From Reticulascus tulasneorum (Eukaryota; Ascomycota; Sordariomycetes; Glomerellales; Reticulascaceae): 64,000 bases of DNA. Shown piece after piece: positions 47,401-49,493 of this stretch. Under the pieces are notes generated by a model, which searched no databases, had not been told where the DNA came from, and was given only the letters and a program-made list of their open reading frames with translations. A program made the translations under genes and the position numbers. The stretch is taken from assembly GCA_001557505.1 (NCBI GenBank), contig LSAX01000012.1, positions 620,001 to 684,000 on the forward strand, in the 5' to 3' direction. How positions within the stretch are numbered: the first letter of the stretch is position 1; each line of letters starts with the position of its first letter.

Positions 47401-47927
47401 GCCAGATCTGACAACTGTGGAGTATCGAATATATCTTTGACTGTAATCATAAATCCCAACTCGCGGAGGACAGCAACTACACGGATGGCAATAACAGAGT
47501 CACCTCCTAAGCCGAAAAAGCTGCTGTCACGGTCGATCAAACCTGGGTCAAGACCAATAAACTGAGACCAAGCGTCTCGTAGAGCGACCCCCATAACTTT
47601 CGACAGTATTAGGCGATAGCGAAGTGCCTCGTCGTCGACTCCGCCATCTCCAGCCAAGGTGACTAAGTTCGTGACAATCCACTTCTTCGGGACAGTGGCA
47701 TGACCAGCTAGAGAGTCCATCTTCCCCAAAAGCCTTTTGTAAATGCCTTTCACATCCAAATCACCTAGCCCTTCCGTCGAGACAGATTCCTTGAGCTCGA
47801 GAGCTACCACCCACTGCGGCTCTTCGCCATTCCGGGCAAGATCTAGAATTCTCGCCTGCCTGACTTTCGTATCTCCTAGTAAGTACTCTTCCATCTCCAT
47901 TCGCAGTCGATGTATCTGGAGCTCCAT
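17187..47927 (-). CDS. Giant nonribosomal peptide synthetase, 10,246 aa: A(relic)-T-(C-A-T)x9
   Basis: A single intron-free frame from ATG 47927 (in-frame TAG two codons upstream) to the stop at 17187. An adenylation-domain relic and a carrier domain (FFGLGGDSV) are followed by nine complete condensation-adenylation-thiolation modules of about 1,090-1,130 residues. All nine C domains keep HHxxxDG and all ten carriers keep GGDS. There are no epimerase, methyltransferase, thioesterase, reductase or terminal condensation domains; the protein stops about 30 residues after the last carrier (MPVLWT). Codes read from the A domains in order are DISMIVGIYK, DLGFLAGVFK, DMFVIGAMCK, DLGFLAGVFK three times, DAGLMAGVFK, DMLMVGAICK and DAGILTGVFK. 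A nine-residue peptide, probably Aib-rich, is the inferred product. Modules 2, 4-7 and 9 are near-copies, showing internal duplication. Release must occur in trans, or the line is incomplete. Confidence 0.97.
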   Translation of the reverse strand: MELQIHRLRMEMEEYLLGDTKVRQARILDLARNGEEPQWVVALELKESVSTEGLGDLDVKGIYKRLLGKMDSLAGHATVPKKWIVTNLVTLAGDGGVDDEALRYRLILSKVMGVALRDAWSQFIGLDPGLIDRDSSFFGLGGDSVIAIRVVAVLRELGFMITVKDIFDTPQLSDLAAKACELDDLDGHWRTSQAKETPFSLLSESLRGLLESRKGNLVYSAENGIDFDANLDRRLQNQHEIASTDIIEDAFPCTKLQEGFMALSVKQPGSHIARFVYRLAANVDVDRFKGAWEQTVKVCCSLRTRIVFLGNTASQVIIKEDLAWDVTDGMDPHAALRASQAVHMTYGSRLCRYALVHVNHSDKSHDNERYFILTTHHSIYDGWSMDIVMDILLNAYHGRDIPALYPYTSFIKYIMHLDPDAASQYWKEQLHEAKRAMFPPTPTSDSEVVTRSLKKTTSASLPKSSSITRASILRAAWAIVLAQYCDTDDVCFGTSISGRQAPVAGVERMVGPLVATVPVRVRLDRQQSVSGYLEAIQAQASEMVAFEQYGLQNIAKVSEDAREVCDFSSLLVIQPVQLGSSGGAEEAILENPEVGQSGHEESLDGYFTYPLVIQGHMHDNSVVLEVVYDANRLVEFQAVALLNHLDHVVQQLLLQDETPLSTVSVAGPWDLEQITSWNSLTLPGATYACVHKLISERAKIADQALAISSWDGTITYSELDQLSTRLANYLSGLGVRSETMVPICFEKSMWTIIAMLGVLKAGGVFVPIDPSHPVSRRQTIISQVDAQLIVASPATAESCGQISSHVVVLSQALVEQLPAETSIDPSSSKPSPSNTAYVMFTSGSTGTPKGIVIQHSAFSSSVVDHGKACSIDQTSRVLQFSSYAFDISLSEIFATLVYGGTIYIPSDVDRLENLSSYIQQSAINTAMLTSYFSSILERDKVTSLKTIILVGEAPTKETLKLWHGRVKLINGYGPTETCIYCTTHTYKSSDESPTTIGRGFNSLCWIVDRNDHHTLAPVGCVGELLVQGPTLARGYLNDEARTNKSFIRTPKWLPLQMAGTGLRFYKTGDLVRYNLNGIIEYLGRKDTQIKLRGQRIELGEIEYNIKMFLPGVEHVVADVAHRESGATLAAFISFSDQKRGERVVATESPLDRLMAMDETTQATFASLAEQLKDVMPLYMVPATYLPLRQMPFSTSMKIDRKALQSIVKELPPGQLATYSLGSQSRVAPSTEMELTLRNLWAKILKTAPEEIGKTDSFLRIGGDSISAIQLVAAARQHGIRLTASAIFKDSRLDRMAAAAGGSTDDDVLVMEPFELLPTLDVKKVLPQARQDCGLKGDQPIEDVFPCTKLQEGFMALSVKQPGSHIAKYIYPVAANVDIDRFKMAWERTVKLCSNLRTRIFFLGSTAFQVLINDDVEWDMTNGMDLCAALRASQNVDMTYGSRLCRYALVYCNHGDNGQDSKWYFMLTVHHAISDGWSMNIIMNVLSRIYLRLDTPAVYPYANFIKYTMHLDPDTASQYWMGQLHEAKRAIFPTLPSHGCEVMTRSLKKTTSASLPKGSYITRASILRAAWAIVLAQYCDTDDVCFGTSISGRQAPVAGIESMAGLLVATVPVRVRLDRQQSVSGFLEAIQTQASEMVAFEQYGLQNIAKVSEDARQVCEFSSLLVVQPAQLGSSDNAGESILGLPELGHSDQGEALDGYFTYPLVVQCHTNDDTIMLDVVYDANVLAEFQIVALLNHFDHVIQQLVLQDETPLASISSAGPWDLDKALSWNTEEPEIVDGCVHQLVAKQAWMRPNGPAIQSWDGDMTYSQLDRASNRLAHHLIQGFGILPEDLVHVCFEKSIWFFVAILAINKAGAAWVPLDPSHPIQRQQQVVHQTGARLALVSPKNYELCTGLVARVVAVTRDLDETLSVIAETSNSPPACDVSSSNAAYVLFTSGSTGVPKGLVMEHGAVCTSQKAISKRLGLTPDVRILQFASFVFDLSIGEIIAPLISGACICVPSEHSRINGLKEFINRMQVDWAFLTPAFVRTLKPEDVPSLRLLLLAGEAVGQDILQTWFGKVRLVNGWGPAETCVFSTLHEWNSIDESPLTIGRPVGGNCWIVDPQDDSRLAPTGCLGEVFIQGPTLLREYLSDCKRTAESMTNSLPEWAPRRHLPHWNRFYKSGDLCFYNPDGTIEFSSRKDTQVKIRGLRVELGEVEHHVRGAMEGVQQVAVDVFRADGGASLVAYFCIDGDMPVAEAASDANGNADAVPIDDVGDAHSTFFLPLTAEMETMIAALVGQLSVRLPRYMIPTLYIPCRRMPFITSTKLDRNKLRAMAVALGREDLARYSLVDRKKRDPQTDTEKTLQRIWSAILSLPIESIGRDDSFLRLGGDSITAIQVVSMSREAGLQFTVKDIFDDARLSAVAACATQIDATDLQRCPEQVPHFSLLDELLRGPIQAQAQGPLIRPDEPDENVSSDVDVRGQCNLRGTQVIEDAFPCTKLQEGLMALSVKQPGSYIAKFVYRLGKDVDVDHFQYAWGQTVELCGNLRTRIALIRGTAVQILVEDDVEWKVISGKSSLEAVQDMQEVGMTYGSRLCRYAIVYDDNQDNDGRYFVWVAHHAVVDGITIRLITEILSQFYFGLSLPILHPYASFIKYIMHLDSGAARQYWKEQLHEAKRAIFPAHAASRSSPSRASERATRSLKKTIDASLPKDSSITKASVLRGAWAIVLAQYCDADDVCFGTSISGRHAPVAGVESMAGPLVATVPVRVRLDRHQPVSRFLQTIQTQASEMVAFEQYGLQNIAKVSEDAREVCDFSSLLAIQPAKHLMASDSTASSLLQATTISQDILDQTIQGYFNYSLVLQGHMHDNTVVLDVIYDVHLLAEFQIVALLNHFDHVVQQLLLLDEAPLSTISVAGPWDLEQVTSWNSMTLPGATYTCIQELISERAKIAEQTVAISSWDGTFTYSELDQLSTRLANHLSRLGVRPETMVPICFEKSMWAVISMLGILKAGGVFVPLDPSHPVSRRQMIVSEIGAQFMVVSPTTAKSCAHMALHIVVLSQAFMEQLEAEISINQSSPRPSSSNAAYVMFTSGSTGKPKGIVVEHSALSSSIMAFGNANTLGDAPKVLQFSSYIFDMSIFEIFLTLVFGGVLYIPSDVDRLEDIAGYIRRKSITTAVLTPSFAALLRPEKVPSLRTMILGGEAPTRETIKIWQGSSKLINAYGPTETCMCCTTHTYMSSDELPTVIGQGFNSLCWIVDRNDHQMLAAVGCVGELLVQGPTLARGYLNDEERTNDAFIQAPKWLPLSMAGAGLRFYKTGDLVRYYLDGTIEYLGRKDTQIKLRGQRIELGEIEYNVKVFLPNVEHAVVDVVQRESSVTLVAFISFRDNQSGGRATTAESHLKLMAMEETTKTAIENLHEQLKDLLPVYMVPATYLPLLQMPFSTSMKIDRTGLQSMAKNLPPDQLATYSLASRSRVAPSTEMELKLRDLWAQVLKTTPQQIGKMDSFLRIGGDSISAIQLVAAARQYGIHLTVAAIFKDSRLDRLAAAAGGSTSDDGLEMKPFGLLSTEHMTMVLSQARRDCRLKDSQVIEDAFPCTKLQEGFMALSVKQRGSHIAKFVYRLNTNVDVDCFKKAWERTVEICGSLRTRIIFLHGTAFQVLIKNDVAWDVVDSMDLRAALRASQNVDMTYGMRLCRYALVHGEHSGDNPGDQLYFVLTAHHAIYDGWSMNVIMDVLSQAYRGLSILTLYPYAGFIKYTMHLNSDAAYQYWKEQLHEAKRAIFPSSPNRGSGILTRSLKKTITASLPKSSSITRASILRAAWAMVLAQYCDTDDVCFGTSISGRQAPVAGIESMAGPLVATVPVRVQIDRQQSVSKFLDAIQTQASEMVAFEQFGLQNIAKVSEDARDACDFSSLLVIQPAQLGSFDNAGELILDSPEIGQLDQEEALEGYFTYPLVFQGHMHDDNVALDVIYNANVLAEFQVVALLNHFNHVVQQLVLQDETPLASISSTGPWDLDKALSWNAEEPEIVDGCVHQLVAEQARLRPNAPAIQSWDGDMTYSQLDRAANRLSHHLVRDFDVQPEDLVHVCFEKSIWFFVAILAINKAGAAWVPLDPSHPIQRQQQVVHQTGAQLALVSPDNHEIYTRLVSRVIAVTSDLDEALSLIAETSDAPPAYEVSSSNAAYILFTSGSTSVPKGLIIEHGAVCTSQQAICKRLGLTPEVRILQFAAYVFDLSIGEIIAPLISGACICVPSEESRINGLKEFISEMRVDWAFLTPAFVRTLRPEDVPSLRLLLLAGEAVGQDILQNWFGKVRLVNGWGPAETCVFSTLHEWKSISESPLTIGRPVGGHCWIVDPQDHSRLAPTGCLGEVVIQGPTLLREYLSDRKRTAETITDSLPDWVPRRHLPRWNRFYKSGDLCFYNPDGTIEFSSRKDTQVKIRGLRVELGEVEYHVRVAMDGVQQVAVDVFHSDAGASLVAYFCLGGNTRADNANPDTIVAIDLGNISEGIFLPLTPDLETKVAALVGQLSVRLPRYMIPTLYIPCRHMPFITSTKLDRNKLRTMTAALARDELARYSLVDGKKRDPQTDTEKTLQRIWSAVLKLPLESIGRDDSFLRLGGDSITAIQVVPMSREAGLVLTVKDIFDDPRLSAVAARASKANSADMQQYLEQPPHFSLLDEPLRVLVQAQAQGLPFRLDEPDANMSSEIDLRDQCNLRDTQVIEDAFPCTKLQEGFMALSVKQPGSYMAKFVYRLAESVEIDRFKKAWEQTIELCGNLRTRIVFLQGTAFQILIKNDVEWEVTNGMNLRAALRASQDVGMTYGSRLCRYAVVHDDNQQKPGRYFVWVVHHAVVDGLSIRLITKLLSQMYHSFSIPTLHPYAGFIKYIMHLDSDAASRYWKDQLHEAKRAVFPATISTASSRNRGSKHATRSLKRTINAPMPSNSSVTKASILRAAWAIVLAQYCDIDDVCFGTSISGRHAPVAGIESMAGLLVATVPVRVRLDRQQSVSRFLDAIQTQASEMVAFEQYGLQNIAKLSEDAREICDFSSLLVIQPGELSSSENTGEAIWASQELRRSDQEAALDGYFTYPLVFQGHMHSRTVVLDVVYNANVLAEFQVLALLNHFDHVVQQLLSQDERPLASISSTGPWDLDQALSWNAEEPQIVDACVHQLVAEQMWMRPNAPAIQSWDGDMTYSQLDRASNRLAHHLVRDFDVQPEDLVHVCFEKSIWFFVAILAINKAGAAWVPLDPSYPLQRQQQVVHQTGARLALLSPNNYELCIGLVARVLAVTRDLDETLSAATETSKSPPACGVSSRNAAYVLFTSGTTGVPKGLVMEHSAVCTSQQAISKRLGLTPDVRILQFASYVFDLSIGEIIAPLISGACICVPSEESRINGLKEFISEMRVDWAFLTPAFVRTLKPEDVPSLRLLLLAGEAVGQDILQTWFGKVRLVNGWGPAETCVFSTLHEWKSISESPLTIGRPVGGHCWIVDPQDHSRLAPTGCLGEVVIQGPTLLREYLSDRKRTAETITDSLPEWAPRRHIPHWNRFYKSGDMCFYNPDGTIEFSSRKDTQVKIRGLRVELGEVEHHVRVAMEGVQQVAVDVLRSDAGASLVAYFCLGGDTRADNANPDTVVAMHPGNGSHGIFLPLTPDLETKVAALVGQLSVRLPRYMIPTIYIPCRNMPSITSTKLDRNKLRTMTAALGQDDLARYSLVDRKKRDPQTSTERTLQRIWSAVLKLPLESIGRDDSFLRLGGDSITAIQLIPMSREAGLSLTVKDIFNDPRLSAVAASVSKIDATDMQRYLEHVPPFSLLDEPLRDIIQAEAQGPSNKPNKHNRNTHYEVSPREQCNLGNKQVIEDVFPCTKLQEGFMALSIKQPGSYMAKFVYRLPESIDIDRFKKAWERTVELCGSLRTRIIFHRGSTLQVLIEDDILWEVTDGMDLRTALHTSQNVDMTYGSRLCRYAIVHDEHQDRNGWYFVWVIHHAVVDGLTIRLITELLSQAYQGPTIPALRPYTSFIKYTMMLDSNAASQYWKEQLHEAKRAIFPAPLNHGSKHATRFLKKAIDAPLPINFSVTKASILRAAWAIVLAQYCDTDDVCFGTSISGRHALVAGIESMAGLLVATVPVRVRLDRQQPVSRFLDTIQTQASEMVAYEQFGLQNIAKVSEDAKDVCNFSSLLVVQPAKHLMASDDTTGSILRLAHIDQDLVDQTIEGYFNYPLVFQAHMQDDTVLLDVVYDTNELAEVQVTALVNHFDHVVQQLLLQDEVPLASISCSGPWDLDKALSWNAEEPKIIDSCVHQLIANQARIRPNAPAIQSWDGDMTYRQLDRASNRLAHHLVRDFDILPEDLVHVCFEKSVWFFVAILAINKAGAAWVPLDPSHPIQRQQQVVHQTGAQLVLVSPGNHQMCTRLVARVLSVTSDLDEGLLMIAQTSDAPPACEVSSHNASYVLFTSGTTGVPKGLVMEHGSICTSQQAISKRLGLTPDVRMLQFAAYVFDLSIGEIIAPLISGACICVPSEESRINGLKEFISEMRVDWAFLTPAFVRTLRPEDVPSLRLLLLAGEAVGQDILQTWFGKVRLVNGWGPAETCVFSTLHEWKSISESPLTIGRPVGGHCWIVDPQDHSRLAPTGCLGEVVIQGPTLLREYLSDRKRTAETITDSLPDWAPRRYLPRWNRFYKSGDLCFYNPDGTIEFSSRKDTQVKIRGLRVELSEVEHHIRVAMEGVQQVAVDVFHSDSGASLVAYFCTDYDVPVSNTDSEATTSLELRNAPQSLFLPLTTDLKAIVSALVGQLSVRLPRYMIPTLYIPCRRMPFITSTKLDRNKLRTMTSALSRDDLARYSLVDGKKRDPQTDKEKTLQQIWSTILKLPLESIGRDDSFLRLGGDSITAIQVISMSREAGLALTVKDIFDDPRLSAVADCVSDIDVTDVQRGLEKIPQFSLIDEPLRDHIRAQAQSPLNSLDKLDESATNDFNVREQCNLGGKQVIEDVFPCTKLQEGFMALSVKQPGSYMAKFVYRLAESVDLDRFKKAWERTVELCGSLRTRIVFHRGSTLQVLIEDDILWEETDHMDLRATLDASRDIDMTYGSRLCRYAIVHNSNLDKKGRYFVWVIHHAVVDGLTIRLITDLLSQSYRGLSIPALRPYASFVKYTMLLDSDVANQYWKKQLHEAKRAIFPASPSRGSAVLTRSLKKTIRTSLPKSSSITRASILRATWAIVLAQYCDTDDVCFGTSISGRHAPVAGIESMAGLLVATVPVRVRIDRQQSVSKFLDIIQTQASEMVTFEQHGLQNIAKVSEDAREVCDFSSLLVIQPAKHLMASDGPTSSILRPAAIDQETSDHTLEGYFNYPLVFQCHMYDHTVELDVVYDAKVLAEARVVALLNHFDHVMQQLLPQDETPLACVSSAGPWDLDNALSWNAEDPEIVDSCVHQLVADQAQLRRNAPAIQSWDGDMTYSQLDRASNRLAHHLIRDFDILPEDLVHVCFEKSVWFFVAILAINKAGAAWVPLDPSHPIQRQQQVVHQTGAQLVLVSPGNQEMCTGLVASVLTVTRGLDETLSAVADTSDAPPACTVSSSNAAYVLFTSGSTGVPKGLVMEHGSVCTSQKAISKRLGMTAEVRMLQFSSYVFDACIGETISTLISGGCLCVPSEQIRMNSLQQFIHNMGVNSALLTPAFVRTLKPADVPSLKLLMLAGEAVGRDILQTWFGKVRLVSGWGPAETCVFSTLHEWNSIDESPLTIGRPVGGHCWIVDPQDHSRLAPTGCLGEVVIQGPTLLREYLSDRKRTAESMADSLPEWAPQRHIHHWNRFYRSGDLCFYNPDGTIEFSSRKDTQVKIRGLRVELSEVEHHVRVAMEGLQQVAVDVFRSDAGASLVAYFCLGGDTRADNAKPDTVVTMGPGNTSQSIFLPLTLDLETIVSALVGQLTVRLPRYMIPTIYIPCRHMPFITSTKLDRNKLRTMTAALARDELARYSLVDGKKRDPQTDTEKTLQRIWSAVLKLPLESIGRDDSFLRLGGDSITAIQVVPMMREAGLILTVKDIFDDPRLSSVAACVSDIDVTDMQRCLEQVPHFSLLDEPLCSLIKAEAQGPSTKLHKLDNNASYDISVRGQCTLGNTQVIDDAFPCTKLQEGLMALSAKQPGSYMAKFVYRLAENIDMDRFKTAWEQTVEACGNLRTRIVFLHGTALQVLVKDDVAWEVTDGIDLRAALRTSQNVNMTYGSRLCRYALIHSDYSDISHDNERYFVLTAHHAIYDGWSMNIVMDVLSRAYHGRSIPALHSYSSFIKYTMQIDFNAASQYWKTQLHEAKRAIFPASPSRVSKISSRSLKKTIAAPLSKSSSVTKATVLRAAWAIVLAQYCDNDDVCFGTSISGRHAPVAGVESIAGPLVATVPVRVRLDRQQSVSGFLEAIQRQASEMAAFEQYGLQNISKVSEDAREVCDFSSLLVIQPAQLGSSDDAGELILDPPELGQSDQEEALEGYFTYPLIVQGHMHDDTVVLEVVYDANLLAEFQTVALLNHFDHVVQQLLLQNESPLSVVSVAGPWDIEQATLWNSLTPPRATYICLHDLISEQATVAEEAPAVLSWDGTLTYRELDQLSTRLANYLSQLGVRPETMVPLCFEKSMWTIVAMLGVLKAGGVFVPLDPSHPVSRRQSIVSEVDAKLMVVSPATAGSCAHMASHVVVLSQALVAQLPVDTSINFSSSKPSPSNAAYVMFTSGSTGKPKGIVVEHAAISSSILAFGKANAIDQAPKVLQFANYVFDMSLLEIFTTLVFKGVLYIPSDADRLQDITGYIQRTSVNVAMLTPSLSAILSPEKVPSLRILVLGGEAPTRGTLKAWQGSAKLINAYGPTETGICCTTYIYESADDSPTTIGRGFNSLCWIVDRNDHHKLAPIGCLGELLVQGPTLARGYLNNKGRTNHSFIQAPKWLPLSMAGVGLRFYKTGDLVRYNLDGTIDYLGRKDTQIKLRGQRIELGEIEYNIKMIIPDVKHTVVDVMRRESGATLVAFISFSDEQRGEQAANTKSPLLALDETTQTTIASLAEQLKDVLPLYMVPATYLPLRHMPISTSMKIDRTALQSILKELSPNQLAMYSLASQIRVAPSTEMELTLRDLWAQVLKTAPQEIGKTDSFLRIGGDSISAIHLVAAARQQGIRLTVASIFKDSRLDRMAAAAEGSTGDDVLVTEPFGLLPTQDVKMVLSQARQECGLKRGQPIQDIFPCTKLQDGFMALSVKQPGSHIAKYIYHVAANVDVDRFKMAWEQTVKVCGSLRTRIVFLRGIAFQVLVKDDVSWEVTDGMDLRAALRAPRDVNMTYGSRLCRYALVHGGIGDKSHDSMWYFVLTVHHAISDGWSMKIVMDVLSQTYHGHSLPALHPFSSFIKYTMQIDPNAAIQYWKEQLQEAKRATFPSPSRAAAVSTRSLKKIIAAPLPKSSSITRASILRAAWAIMLAQYCNTDDVCFGTSISGRQAPVAGVESMAGLLVATVPVRVRLDRQQPVSEFLEAIQAQASEMVAFEQYGLQNIAKVSEDARDACDFSSLLVIQPAQLGSSDNAGESILESPELGQSDLEEALKGYFTYPLVVQCHVNDDTIVLDAVYDVNMLAEPQIVALLNHFDHVVQQLLPQDETPLASISSTGPWDLDKALSWNAEEPEIVDGCVHQLVAEQARLRPNAPAIQSWDGDMTYSQLDRAANRLAHHLVRDFDILPEDLVHVCFEKSIWFFVAILAINKAGAAWVPLDPSHPIQRQQQVVHQTGAQLALVSPSSHEMCAGLVASVLTVTRGLDETLSAVAGTSDAPPACTVSSSSAAYVLFTSGSTGVPKGLVMEHGSVCTSQNAISKKLGLTPDVRMLQFSSYVFDACIGEAISTLISGGCLCVPSDHVRMNSLQQFIHNSGVNSAILTPAFVRTLKPEDVPSLRLLLLTGEAVGQDILQTWFGKVRLVNGWGPAETCVFSTLHEWKSIDESPLTIGRPVGGNCWIVDPQDHSRLAPTGCLGEVVIQGPTLLREYLSDRKRTAETITDLLPDWVPRRHLPCWSRFYKSGDLCSYNPDGTIEFSSRKDMQVKIRGLRVELGEVEHHIRVAMEGVQQVAVDVFRSEGRASLAAYFCIGGDTGGDNAILDTVASMDLGNTPQSIFLPLTPDLETIVAALVSQLSVRLPRYMIPTIYIPCRRMPFITSTKLDRNKLRTMTAALSRDELERYSLVDGKKRDPQTDKERILQRIWSAVLDLPLESIGRDDSFLRLGGDSITAIQVVPMSRKAGLTLTVRDIFDDPRLSAVAARFSKLNGIEMPVLWT
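20440..23709 (-). other. NRPS module 8 (C-A-T)
   Basis: Boundaries approximate. The C domain looks chimeric: its first half (GSYMAKFVYRLAENIDMDRF) resembles modules 5-7, while its second half (SHDNERYFVLTAHHAIYDGWS) resembles module 1. The A domain has FDMSLLEIF and AYGPTETGIC, code DMLMVGAICK, substrate not assigned. Carrier motif LRIGGDSI. Confidence 0.85.
23710..27089 (-). other. NRPS module 7 (C-A-T), swapped pocket
   Basis: Boundaries approximate. C motif HHAVVDGLTIRLI. The A domain has Aib-type flanks but a different pocket segment (FDACIGETISTLISGG through GVNSALLTP), code DAGLMAGVFK, substrate not assigned. Carrier motif LRLGGDSI. Confidence 0.85.
27090..30469 (-). other. NRPS module 6 (C-A-T), Aib-like code
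   Basis: Boundaries approximate. C motif HHAVVDGLTIRLI. A3 loop SGTTGVPKG, code DLGFLAGVFK. The A8 motif reads RVELSEVE (Gly to Ser). Carrier motif LRLGGDSI. Confidence 0.85.
30470..33859 (-). other. NRPS module 5 (C-A-T), Aib-like code
   Basis: Boundaries approximate. C motif HHAVVDGLSIRLI. A3 loop SGTTGVPKG, code DLGFLAGVFK. Much of the A domain is near-identical to modules 4 and 6. Carrier motif LRLGGDSI. Confidence 0.85.
33860..37229 (-). other. NRPS module 4 (C-A-T), Aib-like code, altered A3 loop
   Basis: Boundaries approximate. C motif HHAIYDGWS. Code DLGFLAGVFK. The A3 phosphate-binding loop reads SGSTSVPKG (near 35401-35436) where all other modules have Gly at the fifth position, so ATP use may be weakened. 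Carrier motif LRLGGDSI. Confidence 0.85.
37230..40534 (-). other. NRPS module 3 (C-A-T)
   Basis: Boundaries approximate. C motif HHAVVDGITIRLI, a subtype found only after Aib-like A domains. The A domain has FDMSIFEIF and AYGPTETCMC, code DMFVIGAMCK (substrate not assigned). Carrier motif LRIGGDSI. Confidence 0.85.
40535..43934 (-). other. NRPS module 2 (C-A-T), Aib-like code
   Basis: Boundaries approximate. C motif HHAISDGWS. The A domain is of the YSQLDRASNRLAHHL type, with FDLSIGEII and GWGPAETCVF, giving DLGFLAGVFK, which I associate with Aib from memory. Carrier motif LRLGGDSI. Confidence 0.85.
43935..47215 (-). other. NRPS module 1 (C-A-T)
   Basis: Boundaries approximate. The C domain starts at EDAFPCTKLQEGF and keeps HHSIYDGWS. 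The A domain is of the YSELDQLSTRLAN type, with FTSGSTGTPKG and FDISLSEIF. The code is DISMIVGIYK, with no substrate I can name. Carrier motif LRIGGDSI. Confidence 0.85.
47216..47927 (-). other. NRPS start: adenylation C-terminal relic + carrier T1
   Basis: The first ~120 residues resemble only the C-terminal subdomain of an A domain. LRMEMEE sits where the A8 motif RVELGEIE is expected. GDGGVDDEALR sits where A10 (NGKVDRKAL) is expected, with the catalytic Lys replaced by Gly. The substrate-binding part is absent. Carrier T1 (DRDSSFFGLGGDSV, near 47490-47560) is intact and would have to be loaded in trans, for example by the neighbouring AT. Confidence 0.7.
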
Positions 47928-49493
47928 TATGCCCTAAACAGCTGAGGTCTGCTAGTGTTATGCCTAGAATTGATGAAGTGGATGTACGTGTTTCTCAAAT
48001 TGATGCAAGTACCTATTAGAGAAAGCGTTGTCTTAATTTCTTCCGCGCAGCAAATACTAGCAGAATTAAGGTGAGGAATTTGGTAGACTCTCAGAATAGG
48101 CTTGCCGCCATAACTTAGACTAAGCTCAATAAGAGGGTTAAGATGTATACCAAGATAGTATTACTAATTATCCCTTGAGTGTCAGAAGGCCGCACCCGTG
48201 CACAGGCCTTTCACTGCATGGATTCAGCTCCCTGTAATCAACACAGGCAGGGCACCTTAAAATGGAATGATGCGATTTACAGCACTATGTCCACTAATTA
48301 CAGTCATCATTCCTTACTAGGTATAGTAGTCCCAGTACTTGACCTGGGTATCTTAATTACCTATCTTATTTCTGGCGGCCCGGGGGCGATTCTGGACGAC
48401 GGACCTTGATTACAGCGGGCCTAGGGCAAGCTCCCTAGTCTAAGCCTGTAATGCAGCCTTCTGACACACGCTGAAAGAGGATATTATTCTACCTGCCAGT
48501 TTTATTATTCATCCTCCGGACATAATACAACCCCCCCCCCCCCTTATTAGTTCAAAGACAAAGTCGCAAAAGGAGTAACTTAGCGTTGAGGAGAGGAGGA
48601 GATGGTTCTCCTGGATGAGCGAGACTCAGCCTCTTCTCGATGGATCCGGCATCTGGCTCGCTGCAATCGCTCCCTTTGCCCATGTACTGTTATTTTCAGG
48701 CGACACACTCCATCCCGGTTTCGATTGCAACAAATCCATTTAACTTATTTTGATGTTACAAACTTACAGGAAATTCTTAGCATCGTTAATTGCCTTAAGA
48801 TTCTCAAATATGAAATCCACTACGCGGTTTGCTAACTTTGCAAACTTTGAAAATAAAAAAAGCCAATTTAGGTATTGAGTAATTTAAGTCGACTTTGCAG
48901 GATTTCACAATACAAACTGGGTCGAGGAAATGCCGCAAAACTAAATACGCTAAGGTACTCAAGGGACGGACATGTGTGCCCCATTTGGGTGGTTGTTGAG
49001 ATATCCTGCCCCAGAATATACCTACGTAAAGAAATGGCAAGTCACTAGAGCTGAGCCGAAATCCGAATCGATGGATTGTATGATACACTTTGTCCCAGTC
49101 CAAGAGTCCAAGCCACCGCCAGTACTGCTGTTAGAGTTCACGGATCCCCCAGAAAGATGTGGTAAACTAAGAAGATGCTGGGCTCAGATTCTACTTGTTG
49201 TGGATGACTCGCAGAGTCACTGAGACTGGTACCAAAGCATTTTCCCAAGAAGAAAGTCTTCCGTTACAAATATTCATTGCTGAAAAACCCATCTTTATTG
49301 CCAGGTTGATGCCAATCTAGGCCATGGTGCCAAAGTATGAATGACATATAGCTATATTCCTATCAGAGTGTTGTTTGTCAGGGCAATCGTTATAATGGCA
49401 ATTTGAGACTGGAAATTCATGGATAAAACAAGATCTATCTAATTTCCACAACCTTCCGCACGAAATTCCCGCGGATATCGTGACACTGTTATC
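47928..49493. other. Gap between KS-AT and NRPS genes
   Basis: This interval of 1,566 bp separates the two synthetase genes, which lie on the same strand. I see no carrier or adenylation sequence in it. It contains a MITE-like element (48179-48467) and a run of 13 C at 48531-48543. The NRPS promoter should lie here. Confidence 0.6.
48179..48467. mobile_element. Possible MITE with terminal inverted repeats
   Basis: A 289-bp non-coding segment begins with GTGTCAGAAGGC (48179-48190) and ends with its exact complement GCCTTCTGACAC (48456-48467). The match extends inward to about 16 bp with one mismatch. I see no transposase and no clear target-site duplication, so the class is undetermined. Confidence 0.5.

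Noticed and set aside
48804..49223. Frames in the KS-AT/NRPS gap as a missing adenylation or carrier domain
   Set aside because: No core motif (SGSTGxPKG, YGPTE, GGDS) appears in any frame I read.
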